Shown here one piece after another: positions 21,544 to 29,931 of a stretch of DNA of 36,509 bases (its first letter is position 1; each line of letters starts with the position of its first letter). The stretch lies in the NCBI GenBank assembly GCA_937949535.1, contig CALEDI010000029.1, forward strand, positions 1-36,509. The letters run 5' to 3'. The position numbers and the translations under genes were made by a program. The stretch is from an uncultured Lewinella sp. (GTDB lineage Bacteria; Bacteroidota; Bacteroidia; Chitinophagales; Saprospiraceae). The notes below the pieces were generated by a model, which ran no database searches, was not told where the DNA came from, and saw only the letters and a program-made list of their open reading frames with translations.

Positions 21544-24018
21544 TTATCGTGCCACGACAAAGCGCCTACTGCCTTTAGTAGATTTACCGGCGTAACGGAA
21601 GAAATAGGAGCCATTCGGGAGGTCTTCTACCGAGAGTTTGGCCCTTCCGTTGGTGAAGGTTCCTTGCTTTAAGCTACGCCCGGTAAGGTCGATCACTTCG
21701 TAAGTTGCGGAGCCCTTTATTTCGGGCAGGTCAACGGTAATTTCGCGGTCGGCGGGGTTGGGCGAAAGCCGGACGCCGAAGCCTTCTACCGGCACGATCT
21801 CCGACGTGGGCGGTAGCGCAGCAGGCCCACACGGCTCCCCTTCGGAGATGACTACATCACGGAAGTAGCTGTTGCCATCGCGGGAACCTACGTCGTGGTC
21901 GGCGGTAAAGAAGAGGTACGCCGCCTGTAGGGTATAGTACTGGCCGAGGGGAATCTGGAAGTGCTGCCAAGTTCCATTTCCTGAGTAGTTGTCAAAATCT
22001 CCTTGCCCCCAACCTTGGGTTCCGTAGATTTTGAAGGTTCGGTTAGAAGACAGGACTTCGTTGTTGTCCATCCCGATGCCGTGTACTTCCCCGATTTTGG
22101 TAGAGCGGAACCAGAAAGAGACCCAAGTTTCCGGCGTCATCTCGTAATCGATTTGGATGCCTTTCCAAGCGTTGTTTTCCAGCAATATTTCGTTTCCTCC
22201 GTTGAGGACGGTGACCGTTCCAGCGTCTTGGTTCATGCCGTACGTAACGACCGGGTTTTCGATGAAGTCGATGACTTCACAACCGTCGGTATCGGGTTCT
22301 TCTTCCATTTCGGGGAGGCAGAAGTCTATCACGTCGAGGGTATCAAACAGGCTGCCGAAGCCGATTACGTTGCCGATGGTATCCTTCAACATGTAGCTTC
22401 CTTGGCCGTAGTCGCAGCAGAGGCCATCTCCGTCGGCATCGCTGATCTCGAAGACATAGCACCCGTCGATGACGCATACGGTATCTCGTATTGTACGGCC
22501 TTTCTGTTTCTTGGGGTAAGGGCCTCCTGTGGCGACAACGGTTCCTGTGTCGGTTTTGATCATCCAGGTTGTTTCCATGCCGAAATCATCTAGGGTAAGG
22601 TAGACGAAGACGGTCTGTTGGTCGCAGCTGATGGGCTCTTGTACGGGGTCATCGTTGTCGTTGTTGTCGTCATCGTTGTTGTTGTCGTCACCGCCACTAT
22701 TGTCATCGCCACCGCCGGGTGGGGAAGAACAGGCTGCCTGCACGCAACTCTGCGCCGCCGCCACCCGGTTTGCGATAACGGCTGAAGGCTGAGGGCCAAA
22801 GCCAAAGTTGAAGTTGATTCCCTGCGGGCGCAGGTGACAATAAGACATGATCGTTCCGCCTTGTTCAGGGATGCCGGGCGTACCGCACTCGCCTTCCGTG
22901 ATGCCGGCGCAGCCGTCGATGGCGGTATTGTCTCCGTTCCAGACGCAGGCGTGGGTATGTTGGCTACCGAGTAAGTGGCCGAGTTCGTGCGCAATGACCA
23001 TCGTTGACCAACTGTATACGGGTACTGCGGCAAAGCTGGAAGCGATGCTGGAGAAGCTCATCCGGGCGGCTACCCACGGGTGGCAGAGCCCATCTAGCAC
23101 GGCAATACCGCCGCTGGCTTGGTAGCTCACGAGCTGGGCAACGTCGCCGTTGAAGCTGCTGCGGGTAGACTGGAACTGCGTCAGCAGCGCACTGCTACTG
23201 GTGCCGCTGTAAGGGCTTTGTTTGTCCCAGACCAAGATTTCGCTGATGCGTAGGTTGACGCCTATTTCGGCGTACAGTACGGCTACTTCGTTGAAGTTGG
23301 CCGTTAGGTGCTGCGCTGCGGCATCGATGGACCCCTTGTCGAAGAAGATGTCGAAGTCAACTTCAAAGTAAACATCTACGCAGCCAACATCGGTTTTTTC
23401 CGACGCGGGGTAGCTGAGCTCTTTGGCGGAGTAGGGCATTCCGCTATCGGCGGTAGCGCAATCAAACGTTTGTTTATCTGCCAGTTGCGCGTCGGGGAAA
23501 AGGAGATAGGTTGTTTTCGCGTTTTTCGCGTCTTGGTTCTGCACTTTTCCGAGGGCTAGGCGGGAGCCATCGGCTCGGGAGATGGTAGCCGTCAGTTCTC
23601 CGTCTAGCAACGAGAGTGCTACGCGGCTGTCGGGCTCTCCGGCGATGACGCCGGTATAGTGGAGGCCGAGGCTGGCGTTGGGCACCACGCGGCCGTCTGA
23701 GGCACGGCGAAGAATGAAATCGTCGCGGAGGAAGTTGTTGCGCTGAAGTACGAGTTTAAACTTAGCGTTTAGGCCCAGCACAGCGGGGATTTCGAGTTCC
23801 CAGTTCTCCGGTGCATCGGCGATTAGCTGGGAGTAGTCTTCGGCATCAACTTCAAGCAAGCCGTAGTCTTGGAGCTCTTGCCCCACGAGGTTTTCAGCCT
23901 GGGTTTTGTTCACCGCTGGGCGGAGCAGGTCCGTTTTTTGGGCGAAGACTGAAAATGAGGTGAATAAGAAGAGGAGCGGCAAAAGCGCGCCGCAGGTTTG
24001 GTTTAGAAAGGTTTTCAT
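21544..24018 (-). CDS. Secreted M12-type zinc metallopeptidase with T9SS C-terminal sorting domain
   Basis: 824 residues. A signal peptide (residues 1-26, ending FAQ) and a propeptide-like region to about 200 precede a catalytic domain with the extended zinc motif HELGHLLGSQH at 344-354 and a Met-turn IMSYC at 390-394, as in the adamalysin/reprolysin group. A low-complexity Asp/Asn/Gly linker (about 434-460) comes from a run of GTT, GTC and similar triplets. Then come two modules, one with SDADGDGLCCDYG (possible calcium site, about 530), and a C-terminal type A sorting domain beginning LSPNPADREITVDLP and ending RRFVVAR. The sorting domain sends the protein through the type IX system to the cell surface. 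The start at 24018 suits the signal peptide. Confidence 0.9.
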   Translation of the reverse strand: MKTFLNQTCGALLPLLFLFTSFSVFAQKTDLLRPAVNKTQAENLVGQELQDYGLLEVDAEDYSQLIADAPENWELEIPAVLGLNAKFKLVLQRNNFLRDDFILRRASDGRVVPNASLGLHYTGVIAGEPDSRVALSLLDGELTATISRADGSRLALGKVQNQDAKNAKTTYLLFPDAQLADKQTFDCATADSGMPYSAKELSYPASEKTDVGCVDVYFEVDFDIFFDKGSIDAAAQHLTANFNEVAVLYAEIGVNLRISEILVWDKQSPYSGTSSSALLTQFQSTRSSFNGDVAQLVSYQASGGIAVLDGLCHPWVAARMSFSSIASSFAAVPVYSWSTMVIAHELGHLLGSQHTHACVWNGDNTAIDGCAGITEGECGTPGIPEQGGTIMSYCHLRPQGINFNFGFGPQPSAVIANRVAAAQSCVQAACSSPPGGGDDNSGGDDNNNDDDNNDNDDPVQEPISCDQQTVFVYLTLDDFGMETTWMIKTDTGTVVATGGPYPKKQKGRTIRDTVCVIDGCYVFEISDADGDGLCCDYGQGSYMLKDTIGNVIGFGSLFDTLDVIDFCLPEMEEEPDTDGCEVIDFIENPVVTYGMNQDAGTVTVLNGGNEILLENNAWKGIQIDYEMTPETWVSFWFRSTKIGEVHGIGMDNNEVLSSNRTFKIYGTQGWGQGDFDNYSGNGTWQHFQIPLGQYYTLQAAYLFFTADHDVGSRDGNSYFRDVVISEGEPCGPAALPPTSEIVPVEGFGVRLSPNPADREITVDLPEIKGSATYEVIDLTGRSLKQGTFTNGRAKLSVEDLPNGSYFFRYAGKSTKGSRRFVVAR

Positions 24019-24556
24019 ACGGGTAAAAAATGTGGCGTTTGGGTGTGGCCGAGAGAGGCCCATCCATCCTAAATGAATAAAAACTGGTAATCAAAAACAT
24101 ACCCGAGAGTGTGCAGGCTCTTTGTTTTTTCATATCAAAAAAAACATGAAAAAGCATAGGTTGTTAGTCATTACCAGCAATGTGATAATGTATTGGGCGG
24201 CAGGGTAAAGTGCCTAATTACTACTACGGGGAAGGGTGTAGCAATGACCAAAATGTTCAGCGGGGAAATGTAGCGCGCTTTATTTATTTAATCTCAAAGC
24301 TCTTTTGCGTCGCGTATTTTCTATAATTACTAAAAACTTAAAAGAAGGTCCTCTTTTCTGTACACTACAAATGTAACACCAATAGACCCGAGAAGATTTG
24401 CCTTAACAGTAGGTGTTTATCAAACGGTAGGGAAGTAGCGGGCAACGGGAGGGCGGGGGCATCAAACCATCGTCTGATCCCCCCTTGCGTTCGTCGAACA
24501 GCTAACAAACGGCACGATCTACGGCCTATATTTGGGTCAAATTTAGAGTAGCAACT
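24019..24556. other. Divergent intergenic region with promoters, no gene
   Basis: About 540 bp between divergent genes. A minus-strand TACATTTG (complement of 24368-24375) and a plus-strand TATATTTG (24527-24534) are exact -7 matches. The left part is AT-rich. A hairpin of GGGGG.ATCA with TGAT.CCCCC lies at about 24455-24486, and a small GTTCG/CGAAC palindrome at 24490-24500, both upstream of the plus-strand -7 element. I see no RNA gene or ORF of substance. Confidence 0.5.
24527..24534 (+). promoter_or_regulatory. -7 promoter element of the 24557 gene
   Basis: TATATTTG is an exact TAnnTTTG match, 22 bp before the ATG at 24557. There is no TTG at 19-21 bp upstream; the hairpins at 24455-24500 occupy that area, so an activator may be needed. 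Confidence 0.5.
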
Positions 24557-26113
24557 ATGCTAAGTACAGAAGATACCCCCAAGGAAAACAAGCTCGACTT
24601 CCTACAGCGCCAAAGCTGGCAGTTGGAGCTCATCATCACCGGTTTTGCGCTGGCGGGGATGATCTCTGGGGCTAGTAAGTTTCATGAGCTGATCCTCTAC
24701 CTTCAGGATATTAGCCAGCAGTTTGACTACATCGGCCCTGCGGCGGTGTTCATTTTGTGGGGCATAAATTTGGCTTACTTCCTTACCATCCTCCATTTTT
24801 TCATGAATGTAGTGCTTCGTTGCCTCTGGATCGGGGGGCTGGCGCTGCGGGGCACGATGAACAAAAAAGCCTACCTCAACGATGATTACGCGCCCAACTT
24901 TGCGCGCTACCTCCACCGCCGACACGGCAGTTTTGACCGTTATGTGGAGCGGCTCGACAAAGCAGCGAGCCTAGTATTTGCCTTCACCTTTCTACTTGTA
25001 GCGATTCTGTTTGGCATCATTTTTTACCTGCTCGTTTATATGGGGTTCTTTGCTGTTCTAGCCACTGCTTTTGATACGATAGGAGCACAAATTGCCAGTG
25101 CATTGTTCTTGCTTTATATACTGGTAGGATTTCTTTACCTCTCCGACTTCTTAACCGCCGGAGCCTTCAAGCGCGGAGGAGAGGCCTTTTATTTCCCTAT
25201 TTACCGCGCAATGGGTTGGCTAACGCTCGCGCGTTTGTACCGCCCGCTCTACTACGCCGTAATCAGCAACAAATGGGGCAAACGGCTCATACTCGCAATG
25301 GTGCCTTACATTTTGTTGCTGGTCTTAATCCCGCGCCAAACCCTCGACCCCATCCCCTACATTAGCCGCGTAGACTTCATCAGTAATAACGACATGAAGA
25401 CGGTTCGTAAAGCTCGGTTATACGCCGATGCGGAAGGGTTTCGCCCAACAGCCACCTCCATATATATTGACACCGATGTGGTTACAGACAAAGTCCTCCG
25501 CGTACACCTTCCCCTACGGGAGAGCTATGCCGAAGAAATAGCCCTGATGGCGGAACAAAACCAGCCAAAACCAGCAATAAAAGACACAAGCTCAGCCAAT
25601 TTGTATGCCGCCCAAGACACCGTCCTGAGCCCACAAGACAGTGCCGCACAGGTTGCGTCTCGGAAAGAAGCTAGAAGATTAAAGCTAGAAGCTAGCAGTA
25701 GGAGAACAGGCATGAATGCCCGCCGTTGGATATCTGGCGATCTCCCCCTTTCTGAATTAGAAGGCAACGCAGACAGTTTGCTCATCGCAAACTTCTTCAG
25801 CATCATGGAACTGCGCTTAGATGGTAAGCCCGTAGACCTAGACAACGTACTCCTGTCCGTTAGTTACCGAGGCAGCCCCATCTCTGAGTTGGTGGCCTAC
25901 TTTCCGCTCCACGAAAAAGCCCCCGGCATGCATCGGCTAGAGTTCAAGGTATTCAGCCTCGATACAAGAGGAGAGAACAAAGGCAGTATTAACCTGCGGG
26001 ATACCTACTGGGTCCCCTTCTTCTACGCCCCCGAAGACGGGAGTGCGGCGCCTACCCCAGCAAGTCCTCCAATGCCCCTTCCAGCTCCGGATGAGCAAAC
26101 GCAAAGCCAGTAG
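24557..26113 (+). CDS. Multi-pass membrane protein, function unknown
   Basis: 518 residues. Five hydrophobic segments (about residues 22-45, 58-90, 135-170, 178-200 and 240-262) are followed by a soluble C-terminal half. That half has a possible beta-sandwich (from VDFISNNDMKTVRKARLY to YWVPFFYAP) interrupted by a charged, Ala/Ser-rich helix (about 325-390). The last ~22 residues (AAPTPASPPMPLPAPDEQTQ...) are Pro/Ala-rich and are encoded opposite the end of the TIGR01777 gene, with which the reading frame overlaps by 62 bp. I do not recognise the family. The topology, with a hydrophobic N-terminal half and a soluble domain, could fit a sensor or transporter accessory protein, but nothing in the sequence decides. 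Confidence 0.6.
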   Translation: MLSTEDTPKENKLDFLQRQSWQLELIITGFALAGMISGASKFHELILYLQDISQQFDYIGPAAVFILWGINLAYFLTILHFFMNVVLRCLWIGGLALRGTMNKKAYLNDDYAPNFARYLHRRHGSFDRYVERLDKAASLVFAFTFLLVAILFGIIFYLLVYMGFFAVLATAFDTIGAQIASALFLLYILVGFLYLSDFLTAGAFKRGGEAFYFPIYRAMGWLTLARLYRPLYYAVISNKWGKRLILAMVPYILLLVLIPRQTLDPIPYISRVDFISNNDMKTVRKARLYADAEGFRPTATSIYIDTDVVTDKVLRVHLPLRESYAEEIALMAEQNQPKPAIKDTSSANLYAAQDTVLSPQDSAAQVASRKEARRLKLEASSRRTGMNARRWISGDLPLSELEGNADSLLIANFFSIMELRLDGKPVDLDNVLLSVSYRGSPISELVAYFPLHEKAPGMHRLEFKVFSLDTRGENKGSINLRDTYWVPFFYAPEDGSAAPTPASPPMPLPAPDEQTQSQ

Positions 26114-26951
26114 CCAGTAGTTTTTCCGCTGAGCAACGAACGGAATCCAATACGGTATGGCTCATCTCCCCCATCGCTAGTTTCATGGCGGCAGCGGGGG
26201 CGGGCATCACTACCGCAGACTTGCCCATCGCTGGGCCGATGGCGGCGGCCAAGGCTTTGTTGGTAGCGGGGTTGGGTGCGGTGCCGTTGTAGACCCCGGT
26301 CAGGTTGTGTTCGATGGCGAAGCGGTAGATGCCTACCATATCGTCGATGTGGATCCAGGAGTAGTACTGGCTGCCATCTCCGAAGTAGTTAGACATCCAG
26401 AAGTTTAGGGGGAGGAGCATTTTCTCCAGTGCGCCTTCGTCGGGGTGCAGTACGATGCCGGTGCGGATGATGCAGGTCGGGATGCCGAGCCGATCGACTT
26501 CATCGACGCTTTCCTCCCAGAGGACGCAGCTTTTGCTGAGGAAGCCGGAGCCGGGCTCGGAGGTTTCGGTCATCAGGTCGTTGCCCCGGTCGCCGTAGTA
26601 GCCGATGGCGGAAGCGGAGAGGTAGAGCTTTGGCTTTAAGCCAAGGCGGGCCATGCTGGTGGCGAGCAGGAGCGTGCTGTCGGTCCGGCTAGAGATGATG
26701 AGTTGTTTGCGGGCTTCCGTCCAGCGCGCGCCGACGATGCCGGCGCCGGCGAGGTTGATGACGTAATCTACGCCCTCGAAGGCCGCATCGTCGATGGTTT
26801 GCGCGGCTACATCCCAGACGAAGGTTTTGTACTTCGCGCCCGGCTTAGCGGAACGGCTTAGGATGCGGACTTCGTGGCCGTCTGCTGCAAGTTTGTGGCA
26901 AAGGTGTTGGCCGATGAAGCCGGTGCCGCCGCCGATCAGGATTGTAGGCAT
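26052..26951 (-). CDS. TIGR01777 family NAD(P)-dependent epimerase (YfcH-like)
   Basis: 299 residues with an atypical short-chain dehydrogenase fold. The nucleotide loop GGGTGFIGQHL lies at residues 7-17, followed by VRILSRS, a VINLAGAGI strand and a YLSASAIGYYGDRG block that holds the YxxxD-type active site. The C-terminal PELEGALEDLL is typical of TIGR01777. The family is linked to cell division and plastid-type functions, but its reaction is not established. The start at 26951 gives MPTILIGGGTGFIG directly. It converges on the membrane protein gene with a 62-bp coding overlap at 26052-26113. Confidence 0.9.
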   Translation of the reverse strand: MPTILIGGGTGFIGQHLCHKLAADGHEVRILSRSAKPGAKYKTFVWDVAAQTIDDAAFEGVDYVINLAGAGIVGARWTEARKQLIISSRTDSTLLLATSMARLGLKPKLYLSASAIGYYGDRGNDLMTETSEPGSGFLSKSCVLWEESVDEVDRLGIPTCIIRTGIVLHPDEGALEKMLLPLNFWMSNYFGDGSQYYSWIHIDDMVGIYRFAIEHNLTGVYNGTAPNPATNKALAAAIGPAMGKSAVVMPAPAAAMKLAMGEMSHTVLDSVRCSAEKLLATGFAFAHPELEGALEDLLG

Positions 26952-26999
26952 GGTGTGGGGGGGGATCTAATTCTAGTACAGTTGGTTCTCCTCCGTAAC

Positions 27000-27082
27000 A
27001 ACCTCACCCCAACCCTTCTCCAACAAGCCTCGCCTCCGGCTCGGCGGAGAGGGGCTTTCAAAAGGAAACGCTTCGCGTTTCT
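27000..27082. repeat. Palindromic intergenic element with a GAAACGC-TTC-GCGTTTC hairpin
   Basis: The right half is the perfect hairpin GAAACGC-TTC-GCGTTTC (27065-27081), closely matching the AAAACGC-TGC-GCGTTTT hairpin of the element at 5152. To its left, CTTCTCC and GGAGAGG pair around a GC-rich centre (about 27014-27055), matching the CCCCTCCCC hairpin position there. An outer CAGTT/AACTG pair is weak. It is read as a diverged member of the same element family, here between divergent genes. Confidence 0.55.
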
Positions 27083-27158
27083 GTGGTGAAAACTGCTACA
27101 ATAGAAGCATGACTCATGTTTTTAATGCGTGTGCCTTAAAAAGGTTGTGGCGGCGGAG

Positions 27159-27233
27159 CGCAGGTGCAGGGGGGGGGTGGAGAGTTTTGTTAACCAAGCC
27201 CCAAAACCTCCCCCCGCACCTGCGGCCGCGCCC
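27159..27233. repeat. Large hairpin built on two inverted copies of the GC-rich motif
   Basis: CGCAGGTGC (27159-27167) pairs with GCACCTGCG (27216-27224). Inside, a run of nine G faces six C, and GTTTTG (27184-27189) pairs with CAAAAC (27202-27207), leaving a 12-base loop. The right arm continues into the full motif GCACCTGCGGCCGCGCCC (27216-27233). It lies in the leader of the small gene at 27295 and would fold strongly in RNA. Confidence 0.75.
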
Positions 27234-27294
27234 CAAACAACATTTTCCGCAACCATCTTCCGTTTTCTCCGTTACGTGTGAAAACCACATAACT

Positions 27295-27465
27295 ATGTTC
27301 GGACTGTTCAAGAAGAACCCCACCAAAGAGCTGGAAAAACAGCACAAAAGGCTGATGGAAGAAGCCGTTGCAGTTCAGCGATCGGGCGACCTGAGAGCCT
27401 ACGCCGAAAAGATAAGCGAAGCCGAAAAACTGATGGATAAGATTGTAGAATTGAATAAGAAATAA
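27295..27465 (+). CDS. DUF6435 (Lacal_2735-like) small protein
   Basis: 56 residues, MFGLFKKNPTKELEKQHKRL at the N-terminus, then a charged helical stretch with RSGDLRAYAEKISEAEKLMD. The MFGLFKKK start and paired-helix plan match the Lacal_2735 family of small Bacteroidota and gammaproteobacterial proteins, whose function is unknown. The long upstream open frame (62 codons) is leader and repeat sequence, so ATG 27295 is the start. It is followed 69 bp later by another tiny conserved gene. Confidence 0.8.
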   Translation: MFGLFKKNPTKELEKQHKRLMEEAVAVQRSGDLRAYAEKISEAEKLMDKIVELNKK

Positions 27466-27534
27466 GCTTATATCCGTAAGATGAAATTTGAATTGCATTA
27501 GTAAACTATCTCAAGTATTTAGACACTGTTTTTA

Positions 27535-27678
27535 ATGAAGAAATCAGACTTACCCACCAAAGTATGTCCGGTCTGTCAGCGGCCTTTTACTTGGCGTAAA
27601 AAGTGGGAGAAAGTCTGGCACGAGGTCAAATACTGTTCCGAGCGTTGCCGCAGAAACAAAGGCAAATCGGAGCAGTAA
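27535..27678 (+). CDS. DUF2256 small zinc-ribbon-like protein
   Basis: 47 residues. It carries [14 protein letters not shown] followed by [15 protein letters not shown]: two CxxC-like pairs (C-P-V-C and C-S-E-R-C) that probably bind zinc, and the WRKKW core diagnostic of DUF2256. Its function is unknown; relatives are often annotated next to cryptochrome/photolyase or DUF genes, but no such gene is present here. It ends 49 bp before the oxidase subunit gene. Confidence 0.88.
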   Translation: MKKSDLPTKVCPVCQRPFTWRKKWEKVWHEVKYCSERCRRNKGKSEQ

Positions 27679-27727
27679 CAGCTTTGCGGCCCTACCGCCA
27701 ACTTTCACTAACATACACACATCATTT

Positions 27728-28378
27728 ATGAAGGATCGCCCACACGAACTTCCCAACATCGCCGAAGCTGAGCAAGACGGCGATTTTTCCTTTCACCCCC
27801 GTAACGTGGTGCTCACGCTACTGCTGTTCAGCCTCACGATGCTGTTCTTGGCGATGTCGGCAGCCTTCGTTTACACCCGCATACAGAGCGACCTGCCGCC
27901 CATAAAGCTGCCTGTTTTGTTCATCATCAACACTGCCATCCTCATCGCGGGGAGTTACACCATGATCTTGGCCAAGCGGGCGTATTTGGCCGACGATACC
28001 CAGCGGTACATCAAAATGCTCTGGTACACGATGGGGCTATCCGTGTTTTTTCTCGGTATGCAGTGCATCGCGTGGTACTTGCTCTTTAACCAACAGATTT
28101 ACATCACCTCAGACAACTCTGCGGGCTACCTCTACGTCATCAGTGGTCTACACTTCGCCCACGTTATTGGCGGTATTCCATTCTTAGGTTACTTCCTCTA
28201 CCAGGCCCGGAAATACATGAAAGAGCCCGTCTCCGTACTGGTTTACTTCTCCGACCCTTCCAAGCGGCTCAACCTTCGGCTCCTGACCATGTACTGGCAC
28301 TTTCTGGATGCACTCTGGATTTACCTGGTGCTGTTCTTTTTTGTCAATCAGCTCATTTGGCAATTCTTTCCTGGGTGA
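27728..28378 (+). CDS. Cytochrome c oxidase subunit III-like protein
   Basis: 216 residues with five hydrophobic helices and an N-terminal soluble segment. FHPRNVVLTLLLFSLTMLF, the central SGLHFAHVIGGIP helix and the C-terminal MYWHFLDALWIYLVLFFF are characteristic of heme-copper oxidase subunit III. Subunit III has no redox centre and supports assembly and proton uptake of the oxidase. Subunits I and II are not in the window, so it is either an orphan copy or a paralogue. The start ATG at 27728 is the only reasonable one. The M28 peptidase gene starts 69 bp later with a GCCC-tac-GGGC hairpin between them. Confidence 0.85.
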   Translation: MKDRPHELPNIAEAEQDGDFSFHPRNVVLTLLLFSLTMLFLAMSAAFVYTRIQSDLPPIKLPVLFIINTAILIAGSYTMILAKRAYLADDTQRYIKMLWYTMGLSVFFLGMQCIAWYLLFNQQIYITSDNSAGYLYVISGLHFAHVIGGIPFLGYFLYQARKYMKEPVSVLVYFSDPSKRLNLRLLTMYWHFLDALWIYLVLFFFVNQLIWQFFPG

Positions 28379-28446
28379 GGTTCTTTGCGGTATTGCTTAC
28401 GGCTGAAGCCCTACGGGCTATATGGGGAAGATTGTTAAATTGCACC

Positions 28447-29823
28447 ATGAATCAACTCCTCCTCCTCCCCTTCTTCCTGTTATCCTTTACGGCCTTATTT
28501 GGCCAGACGCCGCCAGCCGCAGATGCGCGCCTCTACGACATCGCCGAAGCGCCTTCGGCAGATCGGTTGGAAGCCGACATCACCAAGTTGGCCGGTTTCG
28601 GTACGCGCCACACCCTGAGCGATACGACCTCGGCTACGCGGGGCATCGGAGCGGCTAGGCGTTGGATCTTCGACGAGTTCAACCGCATTAGCAAAGACTG
28701 TGGTGGCTGCTTGGAGGTCTTCTTTCAGCGCAACCTCGTACCGGCGGGCGAGAGCCGCCGCATCCCCGAGCCTACTTGGGTAGTCAACGTGATCGCCATA
28801 CAGCGCGGCACGGCCGACCCCAACCGGATGGTGATGATGAGCGGCGACATCGACAGCCGCATCAGCGACCCGCTGAACGGTATAGATGATAGCCCCGGCG
28901 CCAACGACAACGCCTCCGGCATGGCAGGCGTATTGGAAGCAGCGCGGGTACTGACGAAGTATAAGTTTGCGGGCTCGGTAGTATATGCAGGGCTGAGCGG
29001 CGAGGAGCAAGGTTTGTTTGGCGGCAAAGGCTTAGCACAGCACGCCAAAGACAACGGCTGGAACCTCCTCGGCGTCCTCAACAACGACATGATCGGCAAC
29101 ATCACCGGCGTTGATGGCGTAACGGACAACCAGTCTTTCCGCATCTTCAGCGAGCCCTACTACCCCGATGATGCGAACGACGAGCGCAAGAACATCTACC
29201 GCCGCTTCTTCGGCGGCGAAGTAGACGGCCCCAGCCGCCAGTTGGCCCGCTACGTCCACCGCGTCACGGAGCAATACACCACCAACCTGAAACCAATGCT
29301 TATTTACCGGCTAGATCGGTTTGGGCGCGGTGGTCACCACCGCCCCTTCAACGACGCCAACATGCCCGGCATCCGCATCATGGAAACCCACGAAAACTAT
29401 ACCCAACAACACCAAGACCTCCGCACCGAAGACGGCATCGAGTACGGAGACCGCCTCAAGCACGTCAACTTCCCCTACGCCGCCAAGCTCACCGGCGTCA
29501 ATGCTATTTCCCTCGCCGGTCTGGCCGCCGCGCCTCCTCCCCCACCCCTCGTCATGATCGGCGGAACGGTACAGCCCAGCGCCCGACTAAAATGGGACAA
29601 ACCCGAAACCAAAACCGAAATAGCGGGCTACTACGTCCATTATCGCCTAACCACTGCGCCACAGTGGACCCACAAACGCTTCGTACCCGCAGACAAACTG
29701 ACGTACACCTTCACCAACATCGTGGTAGACAACTACTTCTTCGGCGTTTCCTCGGTCGGGAAGGACGGTAACGAGAGTTACGTGGTGTTTCCGAGTACGC
29801 TTATTCCGAGGGGGACTAAGTAG
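28447..29823 (+). CDS. M28 family zinc peptidase with C-terminal FnIII-like domain
   Basis: 458 residues with a signal peptide (1-19, FFLLSFTALFGQ). The peptidase core is residues 35-375. Expected ligands: SGDIDSR at 132-138 (normally an HxD motif; here Asp134 stands where His is usual), NDNASG at 153-158 (Asp154), GEEQGL at 185-190 (Glu186 or 187), NNDMIGN (Asp214), and QHQD (His322). GGHHRPFND replaces the common SDHxxF. Residues 380-458 look like a fibronectin-type-III fold (SARLKWDKPETKTEIAGYYV). Exported aminopeptidase- or carboxypeptidase-like activity is inferred. The start at 28447 was chosen for the signal peptide; the longer frame includes the hairpin spacer. Confidence 0.82.
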   Translation: MNQLLLLPFFLLSFTALFGQTPPAADARLYDIAEAPSADRLEADITKLAGFGTRHTLSDTTSATRGIGAARRWIFDEFNRISKDCGGCLEVFFQRNLVPAGESRRIPEPTWVVNVIAIQRGTADPNRMVMMSGDIDSRISDPLNGIDDSPGANDNASGMAGVLEAARVLTKYKFAGSVVYAGLSGEEQGLFGGKGLAQHAKDNGWNLLGVLNNDMIGNITGVDGVTDNQSFRIFSEPYYPDDANDERKNIYRRFFGGEVDGPSRQLARYVHRVTEQYTTNLKPMLIYRLDRFGRGGHHRPFNDANMPGIRIMETHENYTQQHQDLRTEDGIEYGDRLKHVNFPYAAKLTGVNAISLAGLAAAPPPPPLVMIGGTVQPSARLKWDKPETKTEIAGYYVHYRLTTAPQWTHKRFVPADKLTYTFTNIVVDNYFFGVSSVGKDGNESYVVFPSTLIPRGTK

Positions 29824-29828
29824 GCGTT

Positions 29829-29920
29829 AGCAATCAGGATTCAGGGTTCAGAGTTCAGCAATCAGTTAGCAACGGTAGCCAGCCTGAATGCTGAATACTG
29901 AACGCTAAATCCTGAATGCT
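29829..29920. repeat. Second heptamer family (CTGAATN) forming a 37-bp inverted repeat
   Basis: The left arm at 29829-29865 (units tcaggat, tcagggt, tcagagt, tcagcaa) pairs with the right arm at 29884-29920 (ctgaatg, ctgaata, ctgaacg, ctaaatc, ctgaatg), about 31 of 37 positions matching, with an 18-base loop. The array sits 6 bp after the M28 stop and 12 bp before the stop of the convergent gene, so it may act as a bidirectional terminator. Confidence 0.85.
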
Positions 29921-29931
29921 ACCCTTTGGGC

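Noticed and set aside
21393-21578. 61-codon frame after the site-2 protease
   Set aside because: Overlaps the ends of two genes and covers the GC-rich motif; composition is not gene-like.
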